From positions 310,001-374,000 of the forward strand of contig JAQGDQ010000162.1 in assembly GCA_030141605.1 (NCBI GenBank): a stretch of 64,000 bases of DNA, read 5' to 3'. Shown here in pieces: positions 27,017-36,944 of this stretch. How positions within the stretch are numbered: position 1 is the stretch's first letter; the number at the start of each line of letters is the position of its first letter. A program made the translations under genes and the position numbers. The stretch comes from Tubiluchus corallicola (lineage: Eukaryota; Priapulida; Priapulimorpha; Priapulimorphida; Tubiluchidae). A model generated the notes under the pieces. The model saw nothing but the letters and a program-made list of their open reading frames with translations, did not search any database and was not told the origin of the DNA.

Positions 27017-30000
27017 ATTGCTTACTTGATGTGAATTATATTCTTAACTTTTCTTCCAGCTGTACAAGTAGGCAAACAGATGATTAGATACAGTTTGATT
27101 AGCAAAGTCGCTCATAAGTCGGCAATTAAGAGTTTCTAGTTATTCATATATCCTGAATTTCCGTTTCATGAGGATCATTTTGATACCAAGTCATCGCCCT
27201 ATGTTATTTTTCAGCTTAGATAATCCACGTTGAAGTTGAGGTACAGGCTATGCACTCGAAAACATAATCTTGAGAAAATCGCTGTTAAGGTTAGCCATTG
27301 TTTTTGTTGCGTTTCTACAAAACACTTAGCAACTGCACAAATGTTGGTTGCTAAGGACATTGCAAGAAAACAGTGATGTTATGTTTAAATCCAGTAGATG
27401 ACTTTTCCTGACAAAGGGCTGGGCTTGGTACAGGAAAAATCTGAAGCAAAGTGACTGTTTCTATGAACTACTACCGAAGTTTGAAAATACAGGTTTTTCA
27501 CAATTGTAGTAGTAGTTTTTAGCAAATAAAGCGGTACAGGATTGCCAAATTAGATTTTCAGTATTTTTTTAACCTTTTCTTGATAATTTGATGCTAGAAT
27601 AAGTCCAATATATTTAGCATTTCTTTTTATAAAAAACAAAAATTAACATTTGATCAAATTTTTGATGTATTCTGTTTTGAAGCATCATAACGTAGTTTTA
27701 ACTATGCCGACTCATGAACAGTTTTTATTTGCAAGCACACATTTTACAAATAAAAGTAATGACACTCAGTGAGTGCAAAAGTTGAATTCGCAAAATAGTC
27801 ACACCAGCATATGGAAACCCAGCCTGTAGACACAAGTTGATGCAAACTGCAGGCGTCAGTTCCTTTTTCATGCTACTAGATATACCTCCTAGGTGTCTGT
27901 TGCTAGCATCATCCCCATAGCAACCTAGATATTTGCCTGCCTCCACACCTGCACAATATAAATACAAAGATTATCATACCTGCTATTGTTTATACAGTTC
28001 GGCTCTGTGCAAGCCGGACTCCAGCTATCGATGGATGTGCCTGTTTCACGTATAAGGTTGTGGCGGGACTGGGCACTAGCCTATTATCAAGAGTAATTCT
28101 CTAAAATGTCGAAAAGGTCATACGTGACTTCTTACATTTGCATGTATCCTTCCCTAATACAGTAAATACACACAGTATGTGCAGCAAGTACAGGGAAGAA
28201 TCCATTTTCCAATTGGCCACATATGCATTTACTGACCAATGGCCACACTCGGCACTGCTTAGAAACAACACTAAACATGCACCACGACCACATGGGTATT
28301 CATTCCACTCGTCCCATGATTAGAAATGAAATCATAAATTTATTCCAGTCATCTTTGATAATTGCACGTCAATTATGTCTTCAGATGTTGTGGTTGGTAA
28401 ACCAAAAGTAGAGTAAATATAGAACATCATTACACATATTTTCCAGTTATTGCTCAACTTGTAATTTTTGTAGCACCTATGCCGCATAAACGTGATGCAA
28501 AATTTCAAGACAAATTTTTTAGCTTTATTTATATTATGGTGTTTTCTTGCGCTTTGAGCAATTTCTTGCTATGAACTATGATATTTTATTTCATACATAT
28601 AACAGAACACACTTAAAATAATATTATCAATGGGCAAATTTGGTTTGTGTGAGGGAAGTGTAGGACCAAGTGGTCATTTACACACCCCTCTTACCAATTA
28701 GATGGTATAATTAGTTCATGGGGCCTGTAGAACAGTTCAGGAAATTTTGCTAGTCCATCTTTGATTAAGTTAAGCTAGTACACAGGATTATTTTAAGAAA
28801 ATTAAATTCAGTCATCCTCCCTCGAAAACCTCACTAAAACTAACTCAAAATTTAGAACTGTTACCTTTGGCAGGACAGTAACGAGGAAGGCTTCTAGGAT
28901 ACAATAACTGCTTCTCAATCACGCACGATATGTTGACAATGTTTCTCTTACACTCCATAGTCTTTGCCCTCTGGAGGGCAGACAGAGCCTGAGAATCTGT
29001 AATATCACAGTCGGGAACGAAGCCGAGTGTTGATAGCACCAGATTCGGTCTTATCGTCAACACCGAATCGTTTTTGACGACAGGCTCCGTGGCAATATGT
29101 GCATTTTGCACAGAGTCTTCTAATTTTCCTGAACTGTTTAACTTCTGATTTAACACAAGCACACTCTGGTCTACATGGCCTTGTCTTGCAGAAAATGGTT
29201 CAATGACAGGCAACTTTGGCATTTTGATGCTAGGATCCACTACGGCACTTCCGGGTCGAACTCTCTCAAAATCCAATACCTAAAACAATAATCAATTTTA
29301 GTGATTAAATGTCGACACTTAACACATGTATTAAAACAGATGCATAGAGTGAATTGGCACAAAACCATCTTGTGGTGCGCACAATAGCGTTATTTAGAAA
29401 ATAGATGCAGCATGGCAGACTTCTGTAACTCATACTTCCAAATGTCTGTTGCACATCTCAACCTCACAGCTAACAATTCAATGTGACTTTGTAAGTAAAG
29501 AAATACTTGCTTCAATTCATAGCAAAGTTAATAGAACCAGTAATATAAAATATGGTGTTATCACAATTGCGCCTCCTAGTTTTTTCTAGATTTTTATCTG
29601 TTTATACGCCCGTAGGCCATTATTCTATTATTCTTACCAGAGATGTATTAATCAATAGGCTAACTAGGCTGTAGCCTAGGGTTACAAAGTTTGAGGACGT
29701 CACATTTTAGAAAAAATTCTTATTCTCCTCGGAAAATATGTATACTTTCATATTCATGTAACGGGCGCATTTTATAACACACCACAGATAGTTACTGATC
29801 GCAGCTTTTATATAAGTGCCACATAATGAACAAGTGCAAGGTATTACACAGCAAGCACTATGCAAACTATGCAAATACATGTAATTAATAATGGACATAT
29901 TAAAAATTGTAACTAGGTTAATAGTGTTTCTAATACACCACAAGTAATTGTTTAATCTGTTCATTACGTAAATAACCATAAATTCATAACAGAGATAGGC

Positions 30001-32839
30001 GGGACAAAACTATCAGCCTAGGGCGCCATAAAGTCTTGAAAAGCATCTGATTCTTACGTCATATGTGAATGTTTTCCGATAACTTCCATGATAGTTTAGT
30101 ATATATGTAAATTTAAATAACTGCATAGTATTCACTTTCATACAGTTGTGCAATATACAGGTTGTATCGCTGTCATGTTCATGTGTCAGGTCTTAAATTA
30201 GTCGCCTAAAACACTGATTACACACGTCAGTTAATTTGAAATTGCCTACATTCAAGAAGTAGTAAAAGAATATTCGGAATTAATCTTTTGAAGAAAAGCC
30301 ATGTGTAGCGACCAAGTGGAACAAATTTGCAGTGATGCGACCATTTCAGTGATGCTGCACTTTTTTAAAACCTATTTATTTTTATATATTATTGAGTTAT
30401 TGTATTGCTAGCAAAACATTTAATAGCAAGGAAAAATTGACAATTGCTTAATTTGACAATTCAATATCTTACTGAATTTTATCAAACATAAAAACAAATT
30501 ATATAAATCCAAACTGAAACATGCTAATTACTATAATATTCTTAATTACAAATAATATAAAAATACTTTAAATAATTTAATTAAGACATCTAAGTCTAAT
30601 TACTAATGGTCTAAGTTAGATCATTTCAAAAACAACATAAACAAGGCTTGGGATACTATGAAAGAAATCACGAACATGAAAAATTGTTCTCATATAATTA
30701 AACTAAATATAAAAAACGAATGCATCTATAAACCCGATGCAGCTGCTAATAGCTTCAATGATTATTTTACTAAATGGTGGGGACAGCAAGTAAGCAAGTA
30801 AGTTTAAATCTGGCGATCCAACACTAATAAATAATTATCGACCCATTTCAGTATTACCAGTCTTTTCTAAAATTTATGAACGTTGTGCTTATAACCAACT
30901 GTACAGAAGATACCACTATATTTTTTGACTTCATAAATTTCAATCTGGTTAGTAAAAATAACAGTTCAGATGACATTTTCAAGTTAATAAGCTATCTTTT
31001 AATGAGTTTCAAATTAAATGCCTTGTTTCGTTCCAAAAATAAATCGATTCCTCCCAATGTTAACCTGTATATTGACAGCATTTCTATAGGACGAGTTTAA
31101 TCAACTGAATTTTTGGGTATAATCCTTCAAAATACCCTTTCATTGGAATTTTCATATTAATATGGCTAGTCTAAAGATTGCCAAAAATGTAGCAGTACTT
31201 TCTCATGTAAGCCATTGCTTATCTGCTTCATGGTTACATACAGTTTATTATTTTTAAATCTTCTATTATCTAAATTATGTCAGTCGTCTTTGGGGTATAA
31301 CTTATGTAACCAATCTAAATCCCTTAAGATAACTCCAGAGAGAATTTCTGCATTTGCTTCTTGGATTAAGCGAATTTGCAAATGTAAATGAATCCATATT
31401 TCTGCAGTGTAAAATTCTTTCTATTGATTACATAGTATTTTACAATATAGCTCACTTTCTATATAAAACTAACTATAAATTGTTTCAAGAATTTTTAATA
31501 ATCTGTGAAAATTGAACAAGAAGTATTATCATACACATTATCGCCATTGTTATTTAGGTTACGTTTGTACTAATGCTGCTAAGCATCTTGTTAAGTTTTA
31601 TAGACCTTGGAATCATCTGAAAGACAACATAAAAAATTAGGGTACTGTTTTGAAGTTTAGAAAGGTTAGAAAATTTCATATTAGAACATAATTCTAATAT
31701 ATACTATTTTTAAACGTTTTCAAATGAATCATTTAATGTGAAATGAAGCGAAAGTGTAGAAGAACGAGAATAAACAAAAACAAGCTGCAAAATTCATTTT
31801 GGCATCTTAAAGTGTGCCCGGTTGCCACCTGTTTTGCACATTGCCCTGTTGGTAGCTATGGTTTGTTAATATTACTAAAAATTTTAAATTAAATCTAACC
31901 CTTACATCTTGTCATTCTCCATTGTTTCATCATCTTTCTCACCACATCTTCACGCTCATTACCTTCCTGGCTGTCCCTTCTTGTATCTTTGCACCATCTG
32001 CACTCCTTCTCTTTTCACTATCCTTTCTCTAGTTCTAGATCTATCTATACATTCTTCAAAACCATTCTTCAATACATTCTATCTAACCATTCTTCAAAAC
32101 TTATTAGAGATGCTTTCATTAATCATGTTTTATTGCAGCATTATAAAGAGATAAATATATTAAAATTGAATTAAATTGTTATTCCATATTGCCCAAGTAG
32201 ATAATAATCTGCACTGCATTAATCGTTTGGCTATATCTCATCTATTTCTATATTGTGCATTTTTGTGTAAGATATTGTTCAATTTTACTTGGCTTTTGGA
32301 ATAAGTAAACGATAAACTTCTGATGCGCTTGATCAGTAATGCCTAGTAAAAGTATCATTATCATCATCACTAGTGGATAACTTTAATTTGAAACTGTAAC
32401 ACCTAAAATCTTATAATAATACCTAAACTCGCTGTATATTATGTGTATTGCCAGTATTGGTTGATTTGTGGCCTAAAGCCTAGGTACATAAAAAATAATA
32501 AACAAAACAAAGAAAAAAGTAGAAGCGAAAGTGTAACGGCGCCTAAAACACCATAACTTTCTAACTTGTTTTACGCTTCACAAGTTTAGAACTCAATTAT
32601 AAAACTTTATTAAGTTCATAAACCCAATTACACCTACTGTCACCTAACAATAACATCAACATTTTTAAATTCCAAACCTGCTTTATACTTCGCCTGTTTG
32701 CCATTTCTTCATCTTTGTTCATTTCGTAGAAGCTATAAGCTACTATTAAGAAATAAATCACGATTAAAACAACACAAAATTTGGCCAAAACATGGTAATT
32801 GCCGAATAAACGAAAACGACATCCTTTACGCTTCATCAT
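5937..32839 (-). CDS. oxt: Peptide O-xylosyltransferase (XYLT/oxt), 14 coding exons
   Basis: Transfers xylose from UDP-xylose to serine in proteoglycan cores, the first step of glycosaminoglycan linker synthesis, in the Golgi. Coding exons, in transcript order: 32839-32678, 29279-28865, 27948-27805, 26651-26499, 22980-22808, 20875-20676, 20196-20116, 19912-19820, 18514-18391, 11527-11351, 10213-10108, 9739-9549, 7601-7340, 6340-5937. Every junction has GT and AG and the phases match throughout, giving 894 aa plus stop (human paralogues about 865-960). Order: signal anchor (about 20-36), stem with XYLT-type Cys segment, WSC domain (about 196-290), GT14 catalytic domain (about 300-580), xylosyltransferase C-terminal domain. 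Diagnostic motifs are [58 protein letters not shown] and [11 protein letters not shown]. The start is the first ATG after an in-frame upstream TAA. About 55 residues usual between exons 12 and 13 were not located. Vertebrates have two paralogues; the WSC domain points to the invertebrate single-copy form (recalled). Confidence 0.93.
7895..9511. mobile_element. hAT-like 1.6-kb element in XYLT intron 12
   Basis: Left end AGTGTTGGGTTGTAACG, right end complement AGTGTTGGCTTTG, with repeated GTAATCAGATTAC-type motifs inside both ends. Flanking octamers CATTATTT and AATCATTT match at six of eight. The interior has no transposase and contains a LINE remnant, so it is a nonautonomous or composite insertion. 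Confidence 0.65.
8965..9325 (-). mobile_element. LINE (CR1/L2-like) RT C-terminal remnant
   Basis: With one frameshift, the minus strand reads [20 protein letters not shown], the WN.L...VV..TS...F signature at the C-terminus of CR1/L2-type polyproteins. The similar fragment at 54727 supports the reading. Decayed. Confidence 0.5.
11351..22980 (-). CDS. oxt: XYLT exons 5-10: GT14 catalytic core
   Basis: Six exons encode the core-2/I-branching-type (GT14) catalytic domain. It opens at [20 protein letters not shown] and runs through FIHVDA, the TIWGGAS loop, [27 protein letters not shown] (its Glu is the catalytic-base position reported for human XT-I, recalled), [22 protein letters not shown] and the Cys-rich [17 protein letters not shown]. 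No core motif is missing and no stop interrupts it, so the enzyme should be active. Confidence 0.9.
11528..13784. other. Intron sequence left of the nested SOWAH gene
   Basis: A+T-rich, holding a tRNA-like SINE head at 12890-12956. The SOWAH promoter must lie here, but no core element was recognised. Confidence 0.4.
12890..12956 (-). repeat. tRNA-derived SINE head
   Basis: On the minus strand: a TATCAGCTGGTAGCAG A-box-like start and a CCTGGTTCAAATACAG B-box-like end at tRNA spacing. Acceptor-stem pairing is missing, so this is a SINE head, not a tRNA gene. Confidence 0.5.
13785..15080 (+). CDS. SOWAH-family ankyrin repeat protein, intronless, nested
   Basis: Unrecognised vertebrate counterparts are SOWAHA-D; the family name comes from fly sosondowah, and its biochemical role is poorly known. 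The 431-aa frame has no intron. Residues 1-75 ([20 protein letters not shown], then a basic LVTHFKKYL and [10 protein letters not shown]) match the N-terminal winged-helix-like SOWAH domain. Residues about 100-310 are acidic and low in complexity (Glu, Ser, Lys). Residues about 300-405 hold the diagnostic pre-ankyrin motif [11 protein letters not shown], then [19 protein letters not shown] and [20 protein letters not shown] and a third partial repeat ending LRDNSGRQP. The ATG follows aag and precedes gcg, a fair Kozak context. It lies opposite the xylosyltransferase, inside that gene's exon 9-10 intron. AATAAA hexamers lie at about 15486 and 15573. Lack of introns could mean an old retroposition, but the frame is intact. 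Confidence 0.9.
   Translation: MADVELGFTLDDIHHFFLEHGGRVKNNELVTHFKKYLTNPETKVVARETFKDYVNQLTTVRQNASGEKVMVLKLEFCRPQQASGHHNSHINVVCDKQANTHDQNENNIIKEPIESHPKSVQSKSEQEQEDEAHQADGEDEEETEIVTIQQELEYESKDPQAMETYILDNNTEAKTTPESEKLDNHVTKNERISEQPGSSIRSEEGQSEQETSKHSDSAKDSDTVSPLKESKPDTENKKDSTYTSPSVKEMAKGFIEKASPQPTAPIARTKPKKSDKTKEKDEEGEDTGYTMVSLEPGEKRWMVLMASPDTGTICKMLQDNPKLAKFQDFISGYTALHHAAKRGNEELIKLLIGKYGSNIDQKTFGGYTPAHVAAMHGHDRCIELLRSYGANLKLRDNSGRQPEFYSHNKRRMRSLMLGLFYQSSTRQQIRL
15755..16165. mobile_element. TIR element (TAGGGGTGAGCAT), about 410 bp
   Basis: Perfect 13-bp terminal inverted repeat TAGGGGTGAGCAT, with A+T-rich interior and no ORF. Clear flanking duplication not seen. A SINE starts six bases beyond the right end. 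Confidence 0.7.
16171..16404 (+). repeat. tRNA-derived SINE with (TTA)n tail
   Basis: Head with A-box-like TAGCTTAATGGTAGCATGC and B-box-like GTGAGTTCCACTCTGG, a tRNA-unrelated body with GTCCTAAATGAATT, and a tail of TTA repeats from 16360. Plus-strand orientation. Confidence 0.7.
16704..16941. repeat. 119-bp tandem duplication
   Basis: Two adjacent copies starting GTCTTGGCAAAT (16704 and 16823) differ at only a few bases, so the duplication is recent. Confidence 0.9.
16942..18390. other. Intron remainder; nothing recognised
   Basis: A+T-rich intron between the tandem duplication and XYLT exon 9. The short frames are shadows, and no transposon ends were recognised. Confidence 0.4.
19935..20050. 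repeat. GAT/AAT microsatellite
   Basis: Interrupted then pure GAT repeats flanked by AAT repeats, in the intron between XYLT exons 7 and 8. Confidence 0.95.
21170..21930. repeat. Minisatellite of about 13 units (55-70 bp)
   Basis: Thirteen occurrences of ATTACGTRAATAATAG spaced 52-70 bp apart, with the shared body TTTCAAGCATTTGCTGTGACG. Two long stretches (from about 21396 and 21516) are near-identical 120-bp dimers, a higher-order repeat. It lies in the intron between XYLT exons 5 and 6. Confidence 0.95.
23879..24095 (+). mobile_element. Foldback family F1, left-end copy
   Basis: Starts AATAAGCCTTTTCACATTTT and follows the copy at 5369 through the GCAAAGCC and TAGCAGGATCTTGCTT stretches, then departs. 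The right terminus is missing. Confidence 0.75.
24100..25320. other. Intron sequence; nothing recognised
   Basis: Part of the large intron between XYLT exons 4 and 5. No supported exon or element ends. Confidence 0.4.
25321..25520 (+). repeat. Dispersed repeat, arm 1 of an inverted pair
   Basis: About 200 bp resembling the reverse complement of 27105-27310: shared CAGNGATTTTCTCAA, ATGGATTATCT and TTTCAAAATGATC-like blocks in order. Identity not known. Confidence 0.65.
25821..26130. repeat. GA microsatellite and purine tract
   Basis: About 90 bp of near-pure GA repeat followed by 200 bp of imperfect purine-rich sequence. The long overlapping frames across it are low-complexity artefacts. Confidence 0.95.
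26499..27948 (-). CDS. oxt: XYLT exons 3-4: WSC domain
   Basis: Two exons (27948-27805 and 26651-26499) joined in phase 1 encode a complete WSC domain with eight cysteines, starting YLGCYGDD and ending [19 protein letters not shown] domains are putative carbohydrate-binding modules. Invertebrate xylosyltransferases carry one here; to my knowledge vertebrate XYLT1 and XYLT2 do not. The intron between the exons holds an ATC microsatellite and one arm of a dispersed inverted repeat. Confidence 0.88.
26955..27016. repeat. ATC microsatellite
   Basis: About 20 ATC units directly after ATAAAAGATTTATC, a pattern typical of retroposon tails. Within the intron between the WSC exons. Confidence 0.9.
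27105..27310 (-). repeat. Dispersed repeat, arm 2 of the inverted pair
   Basis: Its reverse complement aligns with 25321-25520 over its length. The two arms straddle XYLT exon 4. Confidence 0.65.
28865..29279 (-). CDS. oxt: XYLT exon 2: luminal stem and XYLT-specific Cys region
   Basis: The first half is a low-conservation stem. The second half ([18 protein letters not shown], then Cys-rich to RYCPAKG) matches the conserved N-terminal block of xylosyltransferases, with its pattern of C..I....A..A..RA....C......C and a final CP. Acceptor tgttttag, donor AAAG|gtaaca (phase 1). Confidence 0.88.
30620..31690 (+). mobile_element. Decayed LINE (RT fragments)
   Basis: In XYLT intron 1. Frames read [13 protein letters not shown], then [20 protein letters not shown] (the RT NYRPISLLP signature), then [17 protein letters not shown] and [14 protein letters not shown], in the order of a jockey/CR1-type RT, with deletions, frameshifts and stops. 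[11 protein letters not shown] end motif follows at about 31605. The 3' part may reach about 32505. Confidence 0.75.
32678..32839 (-). CDS. oxt: XYLT exon 1: cytosolic tail and Golgi signal anchor
   Basis: Encodes 54 residues. A basic start ([10 protein letters not shown]) is followed by one hydrophobic segment ([17 protein letters not shown]), the standard type II Golgi anchor. The donor is CAG|gtttgg, phase 0. Directly upstream in the same frame is a GCT/GCA (Ala) run with no ATG, closed by a TAA, so the start is 32839 or the adjacent second ATG. Confidence 0.85.
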
Positions 32840-33931
32840 GCCAGCAGCAGCTGCAGCTGCAGCGTAACCTTTGACCTCTTTTGGAGTAAAGCAAAGTTGA
32901 TTAGTTTACGAAACTTTCCAATAGGTGGCAGCACACCGCAATAAATCAATCGTCTGTTTAGAGGCGGGTTTGACGATAGTGAAAACGTAAGTCTGAATAA
33001 TTATTGAGCTTTTGTGATGCAGATGTTTTACGATAATTACTGTTAATGTCTGCGTTGACAGCATTCTGCAAGAAATTTTATATTACATGTATGATAACCA
33101 TGTTTGTAATTTACAGTGGGTTTTTGTTATAAATGACAATTTCAAACTTTGTCAGGTTTGTGGTACACTGTCGTAACAGGGTCTCAATTGACTTAGACCT
33201 TGAAATATCATCAGTGCTTGCGTGAGCATTGTCCAAACCCGTGTACTTCCCCTCCCAATCACTGTTTAAACATATAGTTGATGGCAAAGTTGAAAATCAT
33301 AGCCAACTTTACATGCCACTGCCACAAAAAGTACACGGCATACTTGTGCCGATTTGGCTGCAATTAACAGCACTGTTGTTGCTCTTATGGATAATTCCTA
33401 ATTACGGAATGATTTACCAATTCATGCACGTAAAATCAATAATGTTCAAAAATTATTACTTAAAACTTAATTTTATAAGCAAGGCTTTTCAATTAATTAC
33501 AAATTTATTATGGACTTGTGGATTTAATTATGGCTGGTTTCTGGTAATATCCAGATAATTCATTCAAGAAAGTAGAATAATAAAACCATATGCTATGCTG
33601 GTATAATTTCACCCTTGTTCGATTTCACTGTTGAAACAGCTAAACGAAGCACTAAAATAATCAGCATTTAAAACAGCATGCATGGAATAATTACCTGGGA
33701 TTACTTTTTTGTTATTCACATGTCTCAGCAAAACCTTGAGAACTTTAAGGATGATACATGACAGACATCTATGGAAGAACCATTTCACAACCGTTCTGAG
33801 TTTACTCGTGAATTCACAGCCAATCTACGTTGAGTGACTTCATAGCAGATTCGAGTTGAGCAGCAATTTCACTACTGATCCATGTGAAGTCGTAATTTTA
33901 CAAGCGATCCATTTAAACTAAATCAAAATTT

Positions 33932-34004
33932 AATTTATTGCCGACGGGTTCCGAACAAACTGTTCACAATGAACAGTTTGTTCGAAACCGGTTGGCAATA
34001 AATT
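33932..34004. repeat. Near-perfect hairpin, 34-bp arms
   Basis: Arms 33932-33965 and 33971-34004 pair at 31 of 34 positions around a 5-base loop (acaat). The core CGAACAAACTGTTC is perfect. Confidence 0.9.
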
Positions 34005-34363
34005 CAGCATTGGTGTAGTTATATGTATTTGCCAAATATGGATAATTTGATCTGTTTAAAGTTGTAATATCACAACGAATCCTTTTCAGCAGTAATTTTG
34101 TACTGTAATTAGCTGGTCAGCATCCTGTAAATTGTACAGTTCTTTTTTGAAGGAGTCAGCACATGGAAATTGAAAAAAAGCAGAAACCCAATCGAAAAAT
34201 CATCAGGTCAAAAAGTCGAGATTCGAATGTGAAGTCTCGAACTTTTCTGAGATGTCAAAAATGCATGTTTCTACTCTCAAAAAAGTGACACAGAGTCAAT
34301 CATGGCAGATAAGGGTTTTTTCCCATCCAACTCTGTAGACAATTGTAGAAATAAACTGCCTTG

Positions 34364-34485
34364 AAGTTATGAAATGAACAGTGTAAAACTACTGAAATGA
34401 GCTGTAATGAAGTTGTGAAATCAACAGTGTAAAACCACTGAAGGAGGTGTGTTGAAGTCACGAAAAGAACAGTGTAAAAACATCA
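34364..34485. repeat. Short minisatellite, about 46-bp unit
   Basis: Three imperfect copies sharing GAAGTT.TGAAA..AACAGTGTAAAA. Confidence 0.8.
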
Positions 34486-34876
34486 AAAAGGGACTGCCAT
34501 CTTGTGCACTTGTGAATGTAAACAGCTGAAGTAAAAAACATGCGCACAGATGCGCACACGCACACAAACACACACATTATATATATATATATATTTAGCT
34601 GTATTTTTATCTAATGGCCAAATGCCAACAAATATTACATATCATTATATTGCACTGAATTTGACATGGCTCTGGAATCAGTATGTCACATTACAGCATA
34701 GCTTTGCGAATTTTTAATCCCGTATTGTGACGATCCATTCTCTATAGTTCTTCTTTCGATCATGTAACTAATTTTTTAACTAATTAAATTCTCTTAACTA
34801 CAGATGTTGTCTTATTTAAAAATGAATTGTTTGTGAAATAATTGCATGTTTTAGATTCTTAAATTAGTAATGTTTT

Positions 34877-34882
34877 TTATTC
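34877..34882 (-). terminator. Polyadenylation signal of methyltransferase copy A
   Basis: AATAAA on the minus strand, 45 nt past the stop codon of copy A. No equally close canonical hexamer was seen after copies B and C. Confidence 0.6.
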
Positions 34883-34926
34883 AATATGCTGAGTGGGCTT
34901 GCTGTTATAGCAAACTGTAGGTACTA

Positions 34927-36944
34927 TTATAATTTTGTTGCTGTAATTAACATGTAATATTTGGCGTCACAGAAATCAACTACTGGAAATTCCGCCACAT
35001 CTGACGTCGCATTCGTCATTCCAGCTTCTGCCAGGGCTTCGAGTACCAAGTCTTCATCAACAGGGCCGTGGGTGTATCTTTCCCCGCCAACATTCCAAAA
35101 AGTTTCCTCGCCCAGTGCAACCATTATCAACATGCCACCTGATTTCAGTAGTGTCATAACATTTCTTATACACTTTTTATACTGATCGCGAGTAGTTGAG
35201 GCGACCTCAATAGCACAAGAGGAAATGATGACATCAAAAGTGCCTCGGTGAGAAGGCGTTATTGGATCGCTTTTGTGAGCATCGCATAACAATATTTCTT
35301 TTACGTTGTGCCGCAACTTTCTCAAACGTTTTTCATATTTTTCTTGGAGTTCACTGAAATTTGAAAAAAGAGCTCGTTACAAAGTTTTATTGTAAAATAG
35401 AGCGATTTTGAATTACATGAATTCTTAATCATACCATCCATATGCAAATTGCATTTGTAGACATGCAGCCATTCTTTTTGCAGGTTTAATTATGCTTCAA
35501 CTGTTTGGTCAGATGTTTAGGATGATTAATACAATAACAATGGCTGCTTGCGGTTTATTTTAGAATGATAAAGCGGTCTTTAGCACTTCTTACCTTTTAC
35601 TTGTACACTGTATGACGAAATCGTAATAGTTGCTCAAGTCCAAAGGGTATTTCCCTGTTTCTTTCCACTTCTGCAGCACTTTGATATTGGGCTCTGCATG
35701 ATCTGCCATTACTATGTCAGTAAAATTCTCCCCAACAGCGAGGACATATGCTAAAGTAGGACCACATCCAAAATCTAACAGTCTGGTACCTGGTAGACCT
35801 CCTCCTGTCATGGACAATGTTGTGTGTGAGGTTTTAATGAATTTAAGTCATAAATTATTTATTTTATGAAGATCATATGCATTTTTAAATAGAATTTAGC
35901 ACCTAACGATTAGATTATTTCGTGTGGCTTAGCATGTGCACGAAGTTAACTAGCTTGATCATGTCCACGTTCTGGAAAGAAATTCATTGCCTTTGCATCA
36001 GTATGTAAAAAATGGCTGTCCCTACCCACGTAACTGGATGTCAACTGACTTTTAAACACTGTAACCTTGTACTTAACAGATCATATAAACAGAAACTCTG
36101 CAGGAACATTCAGTTTAGTTTAAACTTTATCTATTTATAGTGAGTTTGCAAAACAGTCTGGGTCAGATACAGGTATCTTCACGGTGGAAGTAGCAAGTAC
36201 AAAATACTAATAGAAGAATGATGGACATCACAACTAATATCACTCGATTTGATAAAACAATTAACTCTATTATAATCAGCAGATGGTGATTAAACTTACA
36301 TACATGAACAGTACAAGCACAAAATTTTAATAACAACAGTAATAATAAACATACATTTAAAAGGTAAGTTAGCTGGTTAATCATTTAATAGTATTGTATT
36401 GTAAAGCAAAAGGTTGATTTAATAAATTGTTGTGACAAATAAGACAAGTGATAAATACGGATAATAAGACAAGTTAGATGACCAGTTTTGAATTTTTCGA
36501 ATAGGTTTCTGTATAATACTACGGGATGATAATTTGGTAAGAGTTAAGGTATAACAATATGGTGGTCGAGTAGGTCGTCTGGAACAGAACCAGTCGTGAA
36601 TCCATAAGTAGAGAAGATTTCACAAAGCTTAGGCCTACTAGCAATCTGAGAATTCCAAAACTGAAACCAAGAGCATTGAAAAGCTTTATCGTCATGGAGA
36701 AAAAGTATAAGCTAGGTGCACAGGCGCCCTCTAGAACATGATTGAACAGTCACAGGTCAGTCGCTTTGGCAAATTCACTTTAGCTCCGAAATTATAAAAC
36801 TTCAAAAGAAACAGCGAAATGATATTACGTACCTTCATGAAATGTTTGACGGTATTTAATTAATATTTTTTTATCAATGTCTATTGTATTGCCATAATAG
36901 TCTTTCAGATAAGCATGACTATCAAAATTTTGAAGGTCGGCCAT
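34927..36944 (-). CDS. NNMT/PNMT/INMT-family methyltransferase, copy A
   Basis: SAM-dependent class I methyltransferase of the TEMT family (nicotinamide, phenylethanolamine, indolethylamine and thioether methyltransferases), probably cytosolic. Exons 36944-36833, 35804-35594 and 35353-34927 join in phases 1 and 2 into 249 aa. SAM motif I is LLDFGCGPTLAY, the acidic loop is VMADHAEPN, then CDAHKSDP, FDVIIS and LLKSGGMLIMV. The late motif GEETFWNVGG resembles PNMT's EESWY, whose second Glu contacts the amine (recalled), more than NNMT, whose nearby Asp is Val here. The true substrate is unknown. An AATAAA lies 45 bp after the stop (34877-34882). The three intact copies run in the same direction, so the array arose by tandem duplication. 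Confidence 0.88.

Larger units (their letters stand above)
32840..34876. other. Spacer between XYLT start and methyltransferase A
   Basis: Presumed XYLT promoter side, with a GCTGCA-rich run just before the ATG. Contains a 73-bp hairpin (33932-34004), a short minisatellite (34364-34485) and CA/TA repeats near 34560. No gene supported. Confidence 0.5.

Noticed and set aside
28138-28411. Two overlapping plus-strand frames with His-rich text
   Set aside because: Intronic, no splice support and no domain.
31909-32174. Plus-strand frames of 81 and 61 codons
   Set aside because: Low-complexity Ser/Phe/Leu text next to a decayed LINE; no support as a gene.
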